This document shows positions 35,907-44,656 of a stretch of 64,000 bases of DNA, piece by piece. The stretch spans positions 186,001 through 250,000 of the forward strand of contig CAVYIY010000005.1 of NCBI GenBank assembly GCA_963768775.1, written 5' to 3'. Position numbers and translations under genes: made by a program. Within the stretch, counting starts at the first letter, position 1; every line of letters starts with the position of its first letter. This DNA is from FEN-33 sp963768775. GTDB lineage: Archaea > Thermoplasmatota > Thermoplasmata > Methanomassiliicoccales > UBA472. The notes beneath the pieces were generated by a model. That model was not told where the DNA came from and did not search any database. It saw only the letters and a list, made by a program, of their open reading frames with translations.

Positions 35907-36338
35907 CTACGTCCTGAGCTTACGGTGCTTGTCGAGTCGGTTTAAATAGTAACCCGATGCTGTTGTCTGATAAGCGAGCGCGGTTACACGCTCTGCCGCG
36001 GCGATTGGCTTTTTGTTGTTCCTTATTTCGCTAATAGCATCCTCCAGGATGATGGCAATCTCGTCAAGCATTTTGTCATCCAATGGTATTGTGGTGTCTC
36101 CCTTGTTGATTGCTTTCAACCTTGCTGAGAGCTGAGCGTGCGCATCTCGCAAGATTATGCCAAACACCTGCCAAGAGTGATTGTCATTCAGCCTTGCCGC
36201 AATGTCCAAAGCCTCAGCGGCAGCGCCAAAGAAGAAAACTCTTTCAGCGATGTCCTTCCCATTGTTTATCATCTTCACGATAAAATAGAGTTCATCTGTC
36301 AATTGCGTTCTGACGTCATATCCAAATGGGTTGTCCAT
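35907..36338 (-). CDS. Orphan element protein, 143 aa, all-helical
   Basis: A helical soluble protein (ELYFIVKMINNGKDIAERVFFFGAAAEALDIAARLND, then ILEDAISEIRNNKKPIAAAERVTALAYQTTASGYYL). No recognised family. It starts 4 nt after the preceding small ORF's stop and is probably co-translated with it. Confidence 0.65.
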   Translation of the reverse strand: MDNPFGYDVRTQLTDELYFIVKMINNGKDIAERVFFFGAAAEALDIAARLNDNHSWQVFGIILRDAHAQLSARLKAINKGDTTIPLDDKMLDEIAIILEDAISEIRNNKKPIAAAERVTALAYQTTASGYYLNRLDKHRKLRT

Positions 36339-36342
36339 TGAA

Positions 36343-36525
36343 TCACCCTAGTCCGGGGAATAATTCGGCTTCGCGCTCTTTGACGATTGTGATGGAGGCC
36401 TCTACCCAATTTGAACGATTGGCGAAGACATGTCTGCCACCATTATTACGGACAAAACCCCGTTTCAAAACTTGTCGAACGAAATGACATCTTGTGCCAA
36501 CCGTTATTGCAGATAATGGGCTCAT
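36343..36525 (-). CDS. Small ORF, 60 aa
   Basis: From ATG 36525 (MSPLSAITVGTRCHFV) to a stop 4 nt before the 35907 gene. Contains RQVLKRGFVRNNGGRHVFANRSNWVEA, a plausible folded basic segment. The tight spacing with both neighbours is the main support. No family recognised; it could be a chance frame. Confidence 0.4.
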   Translation of the reverse strand: MSPLSAITVGTRCHFVRQVLKRGFVRNNGGRHVFANRSNWVEASITIVKEREAELFPGLG

Positions 36526-36535
36526 TGACCTGTAA

Positions 36536-37750
36536 TCACACTCCCTTGGTCGACGATTTGGAATTCTTCTTATCATGATATGTTAAAGAACTCTGATATC
36601 CACAAGCGTTCCATAACGAATCTATGGCGTTGGACATTAGATCATGTACATCGGCCTCATAGTCATCAACAATCGATTCAGGCAAAGTTAGCACATCTCG
36701 GTCAATTTTAGCAGGCCTAGCCTCACTGAACCACATCATCCCTCTTCCAGAAGGCGCTTCGTACCCCTTCACTCCGACCAGAGTAACGAAAATATAAACC
36801 GGAGGCGGAACATTCTGGTGTTTCAGAATTTTGAGCATCTCAGAGATGAATTCCGGGATCATCTTTTCAAATTCTTGAAGAGGCATGTATCTTCGTCCAT
36901 TATCAGATGCGAGAGCGCCAATGCTCAATAAAGCACCCTCAACTTCCTCAATGATGCCCTTCTTATAGAATTGAGTGTAAGAGCGACACAATTGATTGGA
37001 CCCACTGTCGATTCTGAACATAAGGATGCCATCGAAGTTGTATCTCCTATCCGTTCCTGCAACGAACATTGGGTACGGGCTAGCATCATAGATTTGTTTT
37101 AGATCGATTGATTGACCATAGTCAAACGAATATAGGGGTATCAAATGGATTATTATTTTTGGAGTTTGCACGAACTGTACCGGAGTTTCGCCTGACATTA
37201 TCGCAGATAACCTGTCTGTTCTGAACCTCCTAATCTGCTCGCTTAAAGAACTAGATAGATTGAATGCGGTTCTCAGCTCAGTTATATCCATTGGGGCCTT
37301 TCCTGCGGATGTACGGCCAAAGAATTTGTCCCATCCTCTAAATGCGACTTTATGGGGGCTGTTCCAGCTTCTCGGTATCCGTATTATCAGCACTTTCCGT
37401 GAGCTTTTCAATCCTACCCATGCTAAACGGATACCGATGATTCTTGGCTGGATTCCGTCGCGGATCATTTGCTCAATTCGGAGCATTTCTTTATCCGTAT
37501 CTGGAGTATCTAAGCCTGGTATGGAAATTGGTAGGCCCTTATCCTCCTTTATTCCGATGATAAGGTCTCCTCCTGACGCATTTGCGAAAGATGAAACATC
37601 TCCAAGGAACTCCTTCTTGTCGTCTGCATTTCCGAAGTCTCCAATGTTCAACTGCTCCTTGTAATCGATCGTCCTGCCTTCTTTAATCTCTCCAGCAATG
37701 AGACTTTCGAGATCTTCTTCAGATATCTTTTCAAGTTCCTTCTGGATCAT
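36536..37750 (-). CDS. AlbA_2 / Schlafen-type putative DNA-binding protein
   Basis: A 404-aa protein. The N-terminal 150 residues carry the AlbA_2 (Schlafen-core) pattern: ESLIAGEIKEGRTIDYKEQL, KKEFLGDVSSFANASGGDLIIGIKED, IEQMIRDGIQPRI and RVLIIRIPRSWNSPHKV, then GRTSAGKAPMDI. In this family the E..EYK segment and the FAN..GG.L..G core define the fold; some members are nucleases, others ATPase-linked regulators. The C-terminal 250 residues have no recognised domain. As cargo on an element it could be a defence or regulatory gene. Confidence 0.8.
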   Translation of the reverse strand: MIQKELEKISEEDLESLIAGEIKEGRTIDYKEQLNIGDFGNADDKKEFLGDVSSFANASGGDLIIGIKEDKGLPISIPGLDTPDTDKEMLRIEQMIRDGIQPRIIGIRLAWVGLKSSRKVLIIRIPRSWNSPHKVAFRGWDKFFGRTSAGKAPMDITELRTAFNLSSSLSEQIRRFRTDRLSAIMSGETPVQFVQTPKIIIHLIPLYSFDYGQSIDLKQIYDASPYPMFVAGTDRRYNFDGILMFRIDSGSNQLCRSYTQFYKKGIIEEVEGALLSIGALASDNGRRYMPLQEFEKMIPEFISEMLKILKHQNVPPPVYIFVTLVGVKGYEAPSGRGMMWFSEARPAKIDRDVLTLPESIVDDYEADVHDLMSNAIDSLWNACGYQSSLTYHDKKNSKSSTKGV

Positions 37751-38065
37751 CGTCCCACTCTAACTGAAATGGGTTAATCGAATAAAGACTTGAGTTTCAG
37801 GGGGTTCTCAAACCGAAATTGAATCGTCCCAAAATGCTCCACGGTTCAAGACCCTTAACCGCATTCTAATTGCTTAATTGCCCGAGGATAGAGATGCAAT
37901 GGCCTCGGGCATTTCCTCCGCGTGCTTGATGTGCCAAGGCACTTAGATTGATGCTCCAAGCTTTTTTTCTTTGCATTTCGCCTAACCTCCGATCAGGTCT
38001 GTCTTCAAATTGGAATCAAACCATTAGGACAAAGATATTTATCCGCGTCTGTTAATCTTTTATCA
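37751..38065. other. Divergent intergenic region in the element
   Basis: Lies between the AlbA_2 gene and the 38066 gene. It holds a GCCCGAGG/CCTCGGGC hairpin, a T-run (CTTTTTTTCTTT) at about 37961-37972 and a TATA box AAGATATTTATCC at about 38033-38045 serving 38066. Confidence 0.5.
37880..37910. repeat. 8-bp hairpin in intergenic region
   Basis: GCCCGAGG (37880-37887) and CCTCGGGC (37903-37910) pair perfectly around a 15-nt loop. Could be a terminator stem, an operator or a small RNA structure. Confidence 0.5.
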
Positions 38066-38539
38066 ATGATAGATGTTGGGTCCTTCCAAGATCTGATGTG
38101 GGCAGTCTTTACGTCAGGTCTTTTCCTGTTATTCTTCTCCGTGCCCAGATTTATTGTTCATGGAGGAACTCGGAAGAACCTGCTCGACCTGGAAATGGAT
38201 CCAATAGCGCGAAAGAAGGTATTGACCGAGTCATGGGGAATCTTTTGGGAAGACGCCGGCGAGATGATTATCGCTGCCACCCTGATGCTGTTTGCTGATT
38301 CGCTGCTCGCCCGGTATCTCGATCTTGGAACCCTAATCGTCATCTACATCGTATCGGGCCTAGGGATAATCTCGATATTTCTGGCGTGGCCGAGATGGGC
38401 ACCTGCCCTGGGTCAGCCTTCACCAAGGCGTATGGATATGGCGAAAATCGTCTTGAAAGCAGTCATGATAAATGTTGGACTCCTGGCGGCATCGGTATTA
38501 CTCGCATTCCTGATTGTCAACTTGAATTTGAACTTCTAA
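38066..38539 (+). CDS. Membrane protein, four TM helices, paralogue of 41075
   Basis: A 157-aa protein with four hydrophobic helices. The first 35 residues (FQDLMWAVFTSGLFLLFFSV) closely match those of the gene at 41075 (LNDLLWALLTSALFLFLFST), including the following R-F-HG. Both then have an acidic segment (WEDAGEMIIAA / LEDFIEIVVAM). The pair flanks the DUF5677 and PIN-like genes. Start ATG 38066 is about 25 nt after a TATA box, so leaderless. Function unknown. Confidence 0.75.
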   Translation: MIDVGSFQDLMWAVFTSGLFLLFFSVPRFIVHGGTRKNLLDLEMDPIARKKVLTESWGIFWEDAGEMIIAATLMLFADSLLARYLDLGTLIVIYIVSGLGIISIFLAWPRWAPALGQPSPRRMDMAKIVLKAVMINVGLLAASVLLAFLIVNLNLNF

Positions 38540-38758
38540 GAATTTCATTAATCCCACCAGGTCGAGCCTCATTTCGCAATTGGAACCGACTCTGGGGGCT
38601 CTGTGACGAGCTCGATGACATATTCTAACGAAAATATTACGATGCCAACTCCACGTGTTGGCCGAAAATTTCACAATCCAATATCTACTTACTATCCGTA
38701 TTCCGCCCTAGATCAGCTTATCGATAGAATGATAGAGCTCGCTAGATAAGAGGTATGC

Positions 38759-39739
38759 ATGAATCAACCTGGCAAACAAACCGAACCCAGCCCTGAGGAG
38801 TCTGCGGCAGCTGCGGCGATGCTGAACGGCTGGAAAAAGAAGCAAAAGGCGAACCTCGCAATCCTTGAGCAACAAAGACTGAAGTTAGAAACCCATGTCC
38901 TCCAGCTCTGGAAGAAGCCTCTCGACCTCCTCGACATCCTCCTTGCGGTATCGAGTGAATTTGGGTCAAACCACAACGATACTCAACGGCCTCATGCGGC
39001 GGCCGAGAGGGATCACGTCTTCGAGGTATTGAGCCTTATTCATGCCAGATCATGTCAAGTGGGAGGCGAGGTCCGACTTCTTCTTCATGGAGGCTACTCC
39101 GATGGAGCTATGGCTAGATGGAGGACAGAATATGAGCTGGCGGTTGTGGCGCTTTTCATCAAGAAGTTCGGTAACGACGTTGCGGAGAGGTATCTTCTCC
39201 ATGAATCAGTTGAAGCCTGGCGTATCACATTGAACTGCAAGGAGCATCCTGAAACTGGGGAGGTGACAGCTGAAGAACTCAAGAAAGCAGAAAACGCTAA
39301 GAACGCGGTTTGCGCGAAGTATCCCTCAGAGCATTTCGAATCTCGCTATGGATGGGCTAATAAGGCGCTTAAAGTGAAGAAAGCCAATTTCTCTAACATC
39401 GAGGTTGAATCGGGCATATCCCATTTGGACCCGTACTACAAGATGGCAAGTGGGTGCATCCACGCAGGCGTCCAAGGGGACCGGTTCAGGCTGAGCCATC
39501 CCGATGGAAAGACAATGAAGGTACTCGTTGCTGGACCGAGCGACTGGGGACTTGCGGATCCAGGTCAGAATCTAGCCATCTCCACCTACCAGATCTGCTC
39601 TTGCTACATGCTTCATAGGCCGATTGCCCTAAACGTAGCAATGCTAAGAGCCATGAAAGATCTGATGCATGAGACCAACAATGCTTTTGCACTAGTCCAT
39701 TTCGACATGATGAAAAAGTGCGGATCAGCACCATGCTGA
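38759..39739 (+). CDS. DUF5677-like protein
   Basis: A 326-aa protein. The block LIHARSCQVGGEVRLLLHGGYSDGAMARWRTEYELAVVALFIKKFG, then AERYLLHESVEAW, matches the DUF5677 core, and SGCIHAG lies near the C-terminus. DUF5677 proteins are helical, of unknown function, and often sit on mobile elements. The N-terminal 40 residues are Gln/Lys/Ala-rich and probably coiled. ATG follows AAGAGGTATGC. Confidence 0.75.
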   Translation: MNQPGKQTEPSPEESAAAAAMLNGWKKKQKANLAILEQQRLKLETHVLQLWKKPLDLLDILLAVSSEFGSNHNDTQRPHAAAERDHVFEVLSLIHARSCQVGGEVRLLLHGGYSDGAMARWRTEYELAVVALFIKKFGNDVAERYLLHESVEAWRITLNCKEHPETGEVTAEELKKAENAKNAVCAKYPSEHFESRYGWANKALKVKKANFSNIEVESGISHLDPYYKMASGCIHAGVQGDRFRLSHPDGKTMKVLVAGPSDWGLADPGQNLAISTYQICSCYMLHRPIALNVAMLRAMKDLMHETNNAFALVHFDMMKKCGSAPC

Positions 39740-39855
39740 AACCCCGTTACCCCGATAGATCAACGACCTTCCCAATGTGCCTGTGTCGTGATACACCGGC
39801 CTCGGCCAATTTTTTGGGCTCGAAGTGTTTTCATGACGTCAAGTTTGTTCACGGC

Positions 39856-40917
39856 TTAGGCTAAATCACCCAGCTTTCTAAGGGTATCTGCGAGATCATT
39901 AACATTAGAGACAACCTCTGTCTGGAAATAAGAGCTCAACCCAGCCCTATTTGAATATTCTAGCCATTTACGTTCGGTTCCGACGATGTCGGCATAAGGA
40001 AGTGAATAGGTTAGAAAGCTTTGATCAGCGAAATCATGTGGATCAGGCTTTCCATTGAAATTCCGACTGTTGGCTTTCATCAACTCATAAAGAGTCCAGG
40101 TATTAGGGAACATCTTGAGAAATTCGATCCCTTTCTTCATATCATAAACCGCTAGCCTTAATTCCAATTCACTGAGTTGCAGTTTTTTACCAGCCTCATA
40201 TAACTTTGGCGCAATTAATTGTCCAATGCAAGAAACCAGATTCACTTTCTCTCTCATTCTTTTATCGGGAATCCTGGCTTTCTCATTCAAGATCGTCTTG
40301 GTCATTTCCTCGGTGTATCTAGTGGTCTCGCGTTCGATGTCGGGGATCATTTCTCGCATGTCGAAACTTGGAAACTCTCCCGCCATAATCGTTCCGAGCA
40401 CTTCCGCCGAAGAAAGGTATCTTCTAAGCTCATCTATTTTTGATCGTTCATTCAGGAGAATAATTGCCCTGTCACCCTTTTGTTCGACTTTCAATTCCTT
40501 TCCAAGCAATCCGGGTAACCCGACACCCAGGATAGCATGAGGTAGATAATGCCATTTACTCCACATTCCAAGCTTCCGTGTCCAATAGTTATCACATTCC
40601 ATCTCGAGGAGCCGCCATCCTGCCGGTCCAAATGTCAACCCGCGCGACATGCCCATCATGAATCCCGAGAGTTTCTGCCTTCTTTTCTTATTGCCGATTT
40701 TGACCGTTTCATTATGCCGCTCAAAGGTAATTGGAAACACGGCTTTTCCAGTATTTCTGAATTCAAGGATTTTAGAGAGAGCATCTCTGCCATCTCGGTC
40801 CATATCAGATCCATAGTATAATCGGGCCATTCGTATCCAGATATTCTGATCCAAGGCGACGATGATTGGCAATTTCGGTGCCACCAATGCATCATTCGGA
40901 AGTTGAATTGTAATCAT
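39856..40917 (-). CDS. PIN-like putative ribonuclease
   Basis: A 353-aa protein. The N-terminus IIVALDQNIWIRMAR has the first PIN-type Asp on a strand followed by a helix; PITFERHNET provides a central Glu, and DPHDFADQSFLTYSLPYADIVGTERKW near residue 300 has the pattern of paired Asp, small residues, Y-x-D and ER found in PIN-like nucleases. The long middle section is helical. Such proteins are often toxins or defence effectors; no adjacent antitoxin is obvious. Function inferred from motifs only. Confidence 0.65.
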   Translation of the reverse strand: MITIQLPNDALVAPKLPIIVALDQNIWIRMARLYYGSDMDRDGRDALSKILEFRNTGKAVFPITFERHNETVKIGNKKRRQKLSGFMMGMSRGLTFGPAGWRLLEMECDNYWTRKLGMWSKWHYLPHAILGVGLPGLLGKELKVEQKGDRAIILLNERSKIDELRRYLSSAEVLGTIMAGEFPSFDMREMIPDIERETTRYTEEMTKTILNEKARIPDKRMREKVNLVSCIGQLIAPKLYEAGKKLQLSELELRLAVYDMKKGIEFLKMFPNTWTLYELMKANSRNFNGKPDPHDFADQSFLTYSLPYADIVGTERKWLEYSNRAGLSSYFQTEVVSNVNDLADTLRKLGDLA

Positions 40918-41074
40918 CCCTCCCTTTTCCCTTCACTATTCCTTCATAATATTGATTGGCAATTATTAATAAAAACTATTTCTTACGAAATGATAAGACA
41001 ATTTGAGATGCATCATAAGATTGCGCTATCAGCTGAGACAATGAAAATCGAAGGATCTCACTTATTGATGACTC

Positions 41075-41503
41075 CTAAACTAGCTGAGCAAGGAAAAAGA
41101 TCACTCCAAGAAGAGCAAATAAGAATATTCTGTTGGTAAGCTTGCTCTTGCTCGCCTTGCCCCTATTGAAGAAGCTAGTCCAATATGGAGATGAGAACAG
41201 GATCGCTCCTATTCCGACATATTCAATCAAGCCTACAACTGCCCTCGCACCTCGATCCATCCATCCATACATAACGCCATAAGTCAGCGCGATGATTATC
41301 ATCGCGACAACAATCTCAATGAAGTCCTCAAGGAGCGTCTTCTTGAATTCATCGACGAGCTCACTATTGCCTTGGAGTCTACTCCGTTTTGATCGCAGGG
41401 CTAATCCATGGGCCGCGAATCTTGATGTGGAGAAAAGGAATAGGAAGAGGGCCGAGGTCAACAGAGCCCACAATAGGTCATTTAGTGTCTCGGTACTAGC
41501 CAT
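41075..41503 (-). CDS. Membrane protein, four TM helices, paralogue of 38066
   Basis: A 142-aa protein with four hydrophobic segments and a Lys-rich loop (RGKASKSKLTNR). See the 38066 gene for the matching N-terminal and acidic segments. The two copies lie 2.5 kb apart in opposite orientation on the same element, pointing to duplication or to a two-subunit membrane complex. Confidence 0.72.
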   Translation of the reverse strand: MASTETLNDLLWALLTSALFLFLFSTSRFAAHGLALRSKRSRLQGNSELVDEFKKTLLEDFIEIVVAMIIIALTYGVMYGWMDRGARAVVGLIEYVGIGAILFSSPYWTSFFNRGKASKSKLTNRIFLFALLGVIFFLAQLV

Positions 41504-41732
41504 CTGAACATGCCCACATTACGACAACTGTCGGGGATAATAAGTCTTTCTGGCAGAAGATGGGAAGGCGGTTGCCCTGCAATAGCCCCGGGCGCACCCT
41601 TTTCTTATCATTTCCCCTGATTCTCGACCCTTTTTCGCATGCTAGAGCGCTTTTGCAATGCCTCGCATCTCGAGTCATTTGAGATAGGATCAAGGTCACG
41701 TGCCTGAAACGTAACCCTGATCAGATGGCGTT

Positions 41733-42554
41733 CTACTTCGATGGTGGATTTCCTCCAGGCGGGATCTTATTCTTCTTCTTCAGGAGAACGACGGCGGCGA
41801 CCAGCGCCACGATCACCAAGGCGACGACGATCAAGGCGATGGTCCCAAGTGCACTGGAACCTCCCACGTCCACTATGCCTCCTGATTGAACCGATATAAC
41901 CACGGTGTCGCTAGCCTGATTGTTCCTACTATCCGTCACGGTGAGCTTTGCGGTGAAATCACCCTGACTGGCATAAGTGTGCGACACATCTATTGCATCA
42001 CTCGTCGAGCCATCGCCAAGGGTCCAGGAATAAGAATATGGTCCTTCCCCACCGGTAACGGTCGATGTCAGGGTAGTGCTCAATGGAGCTTTGCCTGATG
42101 TTGTATCTGATTGGACCGAAACATGAAGAGCTGGGACATTAGTGACGGCGAGGTTGCAATCGAAAGAAAACGTCGAGGTCAACAGATCACCAGTCGCTTT
42201 TCCCTTGATCACGACATGAGCGACGTATGTCCCCTCGCTTACTTGGGGGACGGTGAACGACGCGCTGAGGGTAGTTGAGCCACCAGGTGAGATCGATGTT
42301 GTTCCAGACAAGCCCAGATCTGTAGATGTCGATCCCCAATTGACCGAGACCGTCGCGCTAGAGAGGTCGACGGAGTGCGTGGCTGTATTGGTTACGGTGA
42401 ATTGGAAATCCACGGAGTCGCCGATGTATGCGTTGGATGGGCTATAATTACCAGATGCGGACCAGTTCGCCTCGACGGTGCCAGATGATAAAGTCATCAT
42501 CAACAAGACGACGATCGATGCGAGAACAATTAACAGGTTTCTTAAGTTCTTCAT
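41733..42554 (-). CDS. Secreted surface protein with PKD domain
   Basis: A 273-aa protein. Signal peptide (MKNLRNLLIVLASIVVLLMM), an N-terminal sandwich domain (about 30-135, CARDB-like: YIGDSVDFQFTVTNTATHSVDL), a PKD domain (about 140-230: APLSTTLTSTVTGGEGPYSYSWTLGDGS, then VSHTYASQGDFTAKLTVTD) and a C-terminal TM helix followed by LLKKKNKIPPGG. Such proteins are anchored on the outside of the cell. I start at ATG 42554 because AGGAGGAAC precedes it. On a provirus-like element it might act in host recognition or surface exclusion; this is a guess. Confidence 0.82.
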   Translation of the reverse strand: MKNLRNLLIVLASIVVLLMMTLSSGTVEANWSASGNYSPSNAYIGDSVDFQFTVTNTATHSVDLSSATVSVNWGSTSTDLGLSGTTSISPGGSTTLSASFTVPQVSEGTYVAHVVIKGKATGDLLTSTFSFDCNLAVTNVPALHVSVQSDTTSGKAPLSTTLTSTVTGGEGPYSYSWTLGDGSTSDAIDVSHTYASQGDFTAKLTVTDSRNNQASDTVVISVQSGGIVDVGGSSALGTIALIVVALVIVALVAAVVLLKKKNKIPPGGNPPSK

Positions 42555-42719
42555 TTTGTTCCTCCTGATTGCCCATCCCAAGGATGGAAGAGTCAATCTC
42601 AGGGGATATTGCTTTCTGCTGAGCTATCATAATCTGGACAGCAGGGACCATCGAGCGATTCTTGAATGCTGGCAAGAGCCATAACGATGCTTCGTTCATA
42701 CAACAAGGACAAGATGTTA

Positions 42720-44414
42720 TCAGTACGGCCGCTCCGCGTCGAATGGGTTGAGGACATCGAAGCAGTCGACGTCGTAGAAGGACGGCACGACGGAGCGGTC
42801 GTTGATCGACTCCAAGGACTGATCGGCAGCGCCGATCTGAGACAGCCCCCAGCATGCGAGCGCCAGCGAATCCGAGAAGTCGTCGTGCCCGCTCGCCGGG
42901 TGCCCGATGCGGATCGCGCCACTGGGCAGCGCCTCGTACTCGAGGAGCTCGAGCTCGTGCTTCAGCCTGAACGGTTCGAGGGGGATGGTGATTTCCCGCC
43001 GGTCGAACTTGGCGCGCAGGTTGTCATACAGCTTCGTCTTGCTCTCGTTCGAGGTCTTGAAGCGATGTATGCTGACCCCGGACCTTTCCAGCGCGTCGCA
43101 TGGACCGAGTCCAAGGCCTGTCTCCTCCGGCACGATGGCGATAGGTTGGAACGTGTCCCGGAGGTAGTAGACATAAGGCAGCTGGTCCTCGAAAGAGACG
43201 CCTTCAAATGACTTGATAAACTCCACTTTTAGGGCTCCTGACTGATCGCAGGACAGCACTGTCATTACGCTAGCGTCGGTCTTCCGGCCCCAGTCTATCC
43301 CGATCGAGTAGGCCTTGCCGTCCTCACGATTGAGCGTCAGATCGTAGTCCTCCGCCGCCTTCTGTATGCCCACCGGGTCGAAGTAGTTCTGTTGGCTGCT
43401 GACGAACTCCCCTTCGTACTCGCATCGGTAGGACGCGTTCGACATGCGCTCCCGCTCGCCCTCGAGGAACGCCTTGTCCAGATATGCGTTCTGATCGCTC
43501 CTGACGTGGATCTTCTCATAGAGCGGCGAGTTGTACATCTCCCAAAGATGACCAACTCGCCCCAATGGCGTCGAGAAGACCGCCAGGTGCCCGTTCCTGC
43601 GCGACAGCATCGGGGAGACGGCATCGTAGACCTGATCGGGCACGTCCCTCGCCTCGTTCACGAAGACGCGCGTCACCTCGGTGAATCCCCTGATCAATCC
43701 GGTCGCCGGCAGGAAGTAGATGGCGCTGCCGTTCTTGAAGCGGAGCTCCTCTCTGCTCGCTTTGAGGATAGAGGCATAGAGTTGATCGTTGCCGGCGACG
43801 AAGCTCAGAATGCGATCGTTCAGAAGGTCGCTCTGCCGCTGCGCCGCGCTCACCACGACGATCTTGCTGTTCGGTCGGACGATCGACTCCCATAGCGCGA
43901 AGCACCCTATGGTGAAGTCCTTGCCGACTTGCCTCCCGGTCACGGCGACCAGGTTGCGCGTCCCCTGCAGCAGCTTGGCGATCGTCAGCTGATAGTCCTG
44001 CAGCTCCACACTCAAGAGGTCATTAAGGAACTTCGCCAAGCCTGTATTGTCCTTCTGGGCGAAGGCGAGGAGCTCCTGATCGGTGAAGGACCTCACCCCC
44101 ACCTCGATCTTAGGCGCTTCACCGAGCAAGGACGCGATGCGCGAGGCGATGTCCTTCTCCGCGCGCTTGGTCTTCATGGTCGATATGGTCTGAGAATCGG
44201 GCTCTGTGGAGCGTCCCTCGCGCTTGAGGCCCATCCTTGAGGCCATAACCTTGACTGCGCCCGGGGTATGATCGACCTCGTGCGCGATGACCCCAATCGC
44301 CTTGCCTTGTGTGTAGTATTCCCTAAGGATCTCCTTCTCCTGTTTACTCCAAGGCGGTTGCGCCTTCGATGTAACTCTTGTAACCTCATTCTCTGAAACT
44401 TCGTCGGTTGTCAT
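42720..44414 (-). CDS. terL: Large terminase subunit with N-terminal HTH domain
   Basis: A 564-aa DNA-packaging motor of head-tail viruses. Residues about 20-70 (WSKQEKEILREYYTQGKAIGVIAHEVDHTPGAVKVMASRMGL) form a Myb/SANT-like HTH. The ATPase has a P-loop VTGRQVGKDFT, in which Asp replaces the usual Ser/Thr, and a Walker B RVFVNEARD with Asn before the catalytic Glu. The RNase H-type nuclease has Asp in IGIDWGRKTDAS, Glu in VPEETG and Asp in HDDFSDSLALACW. Normal length for TerL. It packages DNA into proheads, but no head genes are nearby. The 44440-44502 repeats lie just upstream. Confidence 0.9.
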   Translation of the reverse strand: MTTDEVSENEVTRVTSKAQPPWSKQEKEILREYYTQGKAIGVIAHEVDHTPGAVKVMASRMGLKREGRSTEPDSQTISTMKTKRAEKDIASRIASLLGEAPKIEVGVRSFTDQELLAFAQKDNTGLAKFLNDLLSVELQDYQLTIAKLLQGTRNLVAVTGRQVGKDFTIGCFALWESIVRPNSKIVVVSAAQRQSDLLNDRILSFVAGNDQLYASILKASREELRFKNGSAIYFLPATGLIRGFTEVTRVFVNEARDVPDQVYDAVSPMLSRRNGHLAVFSTPLGRVGHLWEMYNSPLYEKIHVRSDQNAYLDKAFLEGERERMSNASYRCEYEGEFVSSQQNYFDPVGIQKAAEDYDLTLNREDGKAYSIGIDWGRKTDASVMTVLSCDQSGALKVEFIKSFEGVSFEDQLPYVYYLRDTFQPIAIVPEETGLGLGPCDALERSGVSIHRFKTSNESKTKLYDNLRAKFDRREITIPLEPFRLKHELELLEYEALPSGAIRIGHPASGHDDFSDSLALACWGLSQIGAADQSLESINDRSVVPSFYDVDCFDVLNPFDAERPY

Positions 44415-44439
44415 TGTGCTGCACTTCCACAGTCTGCGT

Positions 44440-44502
44440 GTCTAAAAGTCTAAACAAGTCTAAAATTAAGATATTAGACTTAGCCAGATAGTAATGTCTA
44501 AC
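44440..44502. repeat. Iteron-like GTCTAAA repeats
   Basis: GTCTAAA starts at 44440, 44448 and 44458; TTAGAC (inverted) lies at 44474-44479 and GTCTAAC at 44496-44502. The group sits upstream of the terminase gene and 155-230 bp inside attR. Related sequence occurs inside the helicase gene at about 31361-31398. Candidates: operator, replication iterons or a packaging (pac/cos) site. Confidence 0.6.
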
Positions 44503-44656
44503 CTCTCTAACCCCTTTTTGAGAAGTGAGAGAGAAATCGTGCTTAAGGAGATTGATTCTATCTTCGATCCCGGTAGAAAAAGATGAGTTAATGGGTTTCG
44601 CCTGGTTTATAAAGAACCCCGCTATTGGCGATTTTGCCAGATGGGCAGACTGCGAT

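Noticed and set aside
40903..41139. 78-aa plus-strand frame between the PIN-like and membrane genes
   Set aside because: It overlaps the ends of both neighbours on the other strand and lacks a ribosome site.
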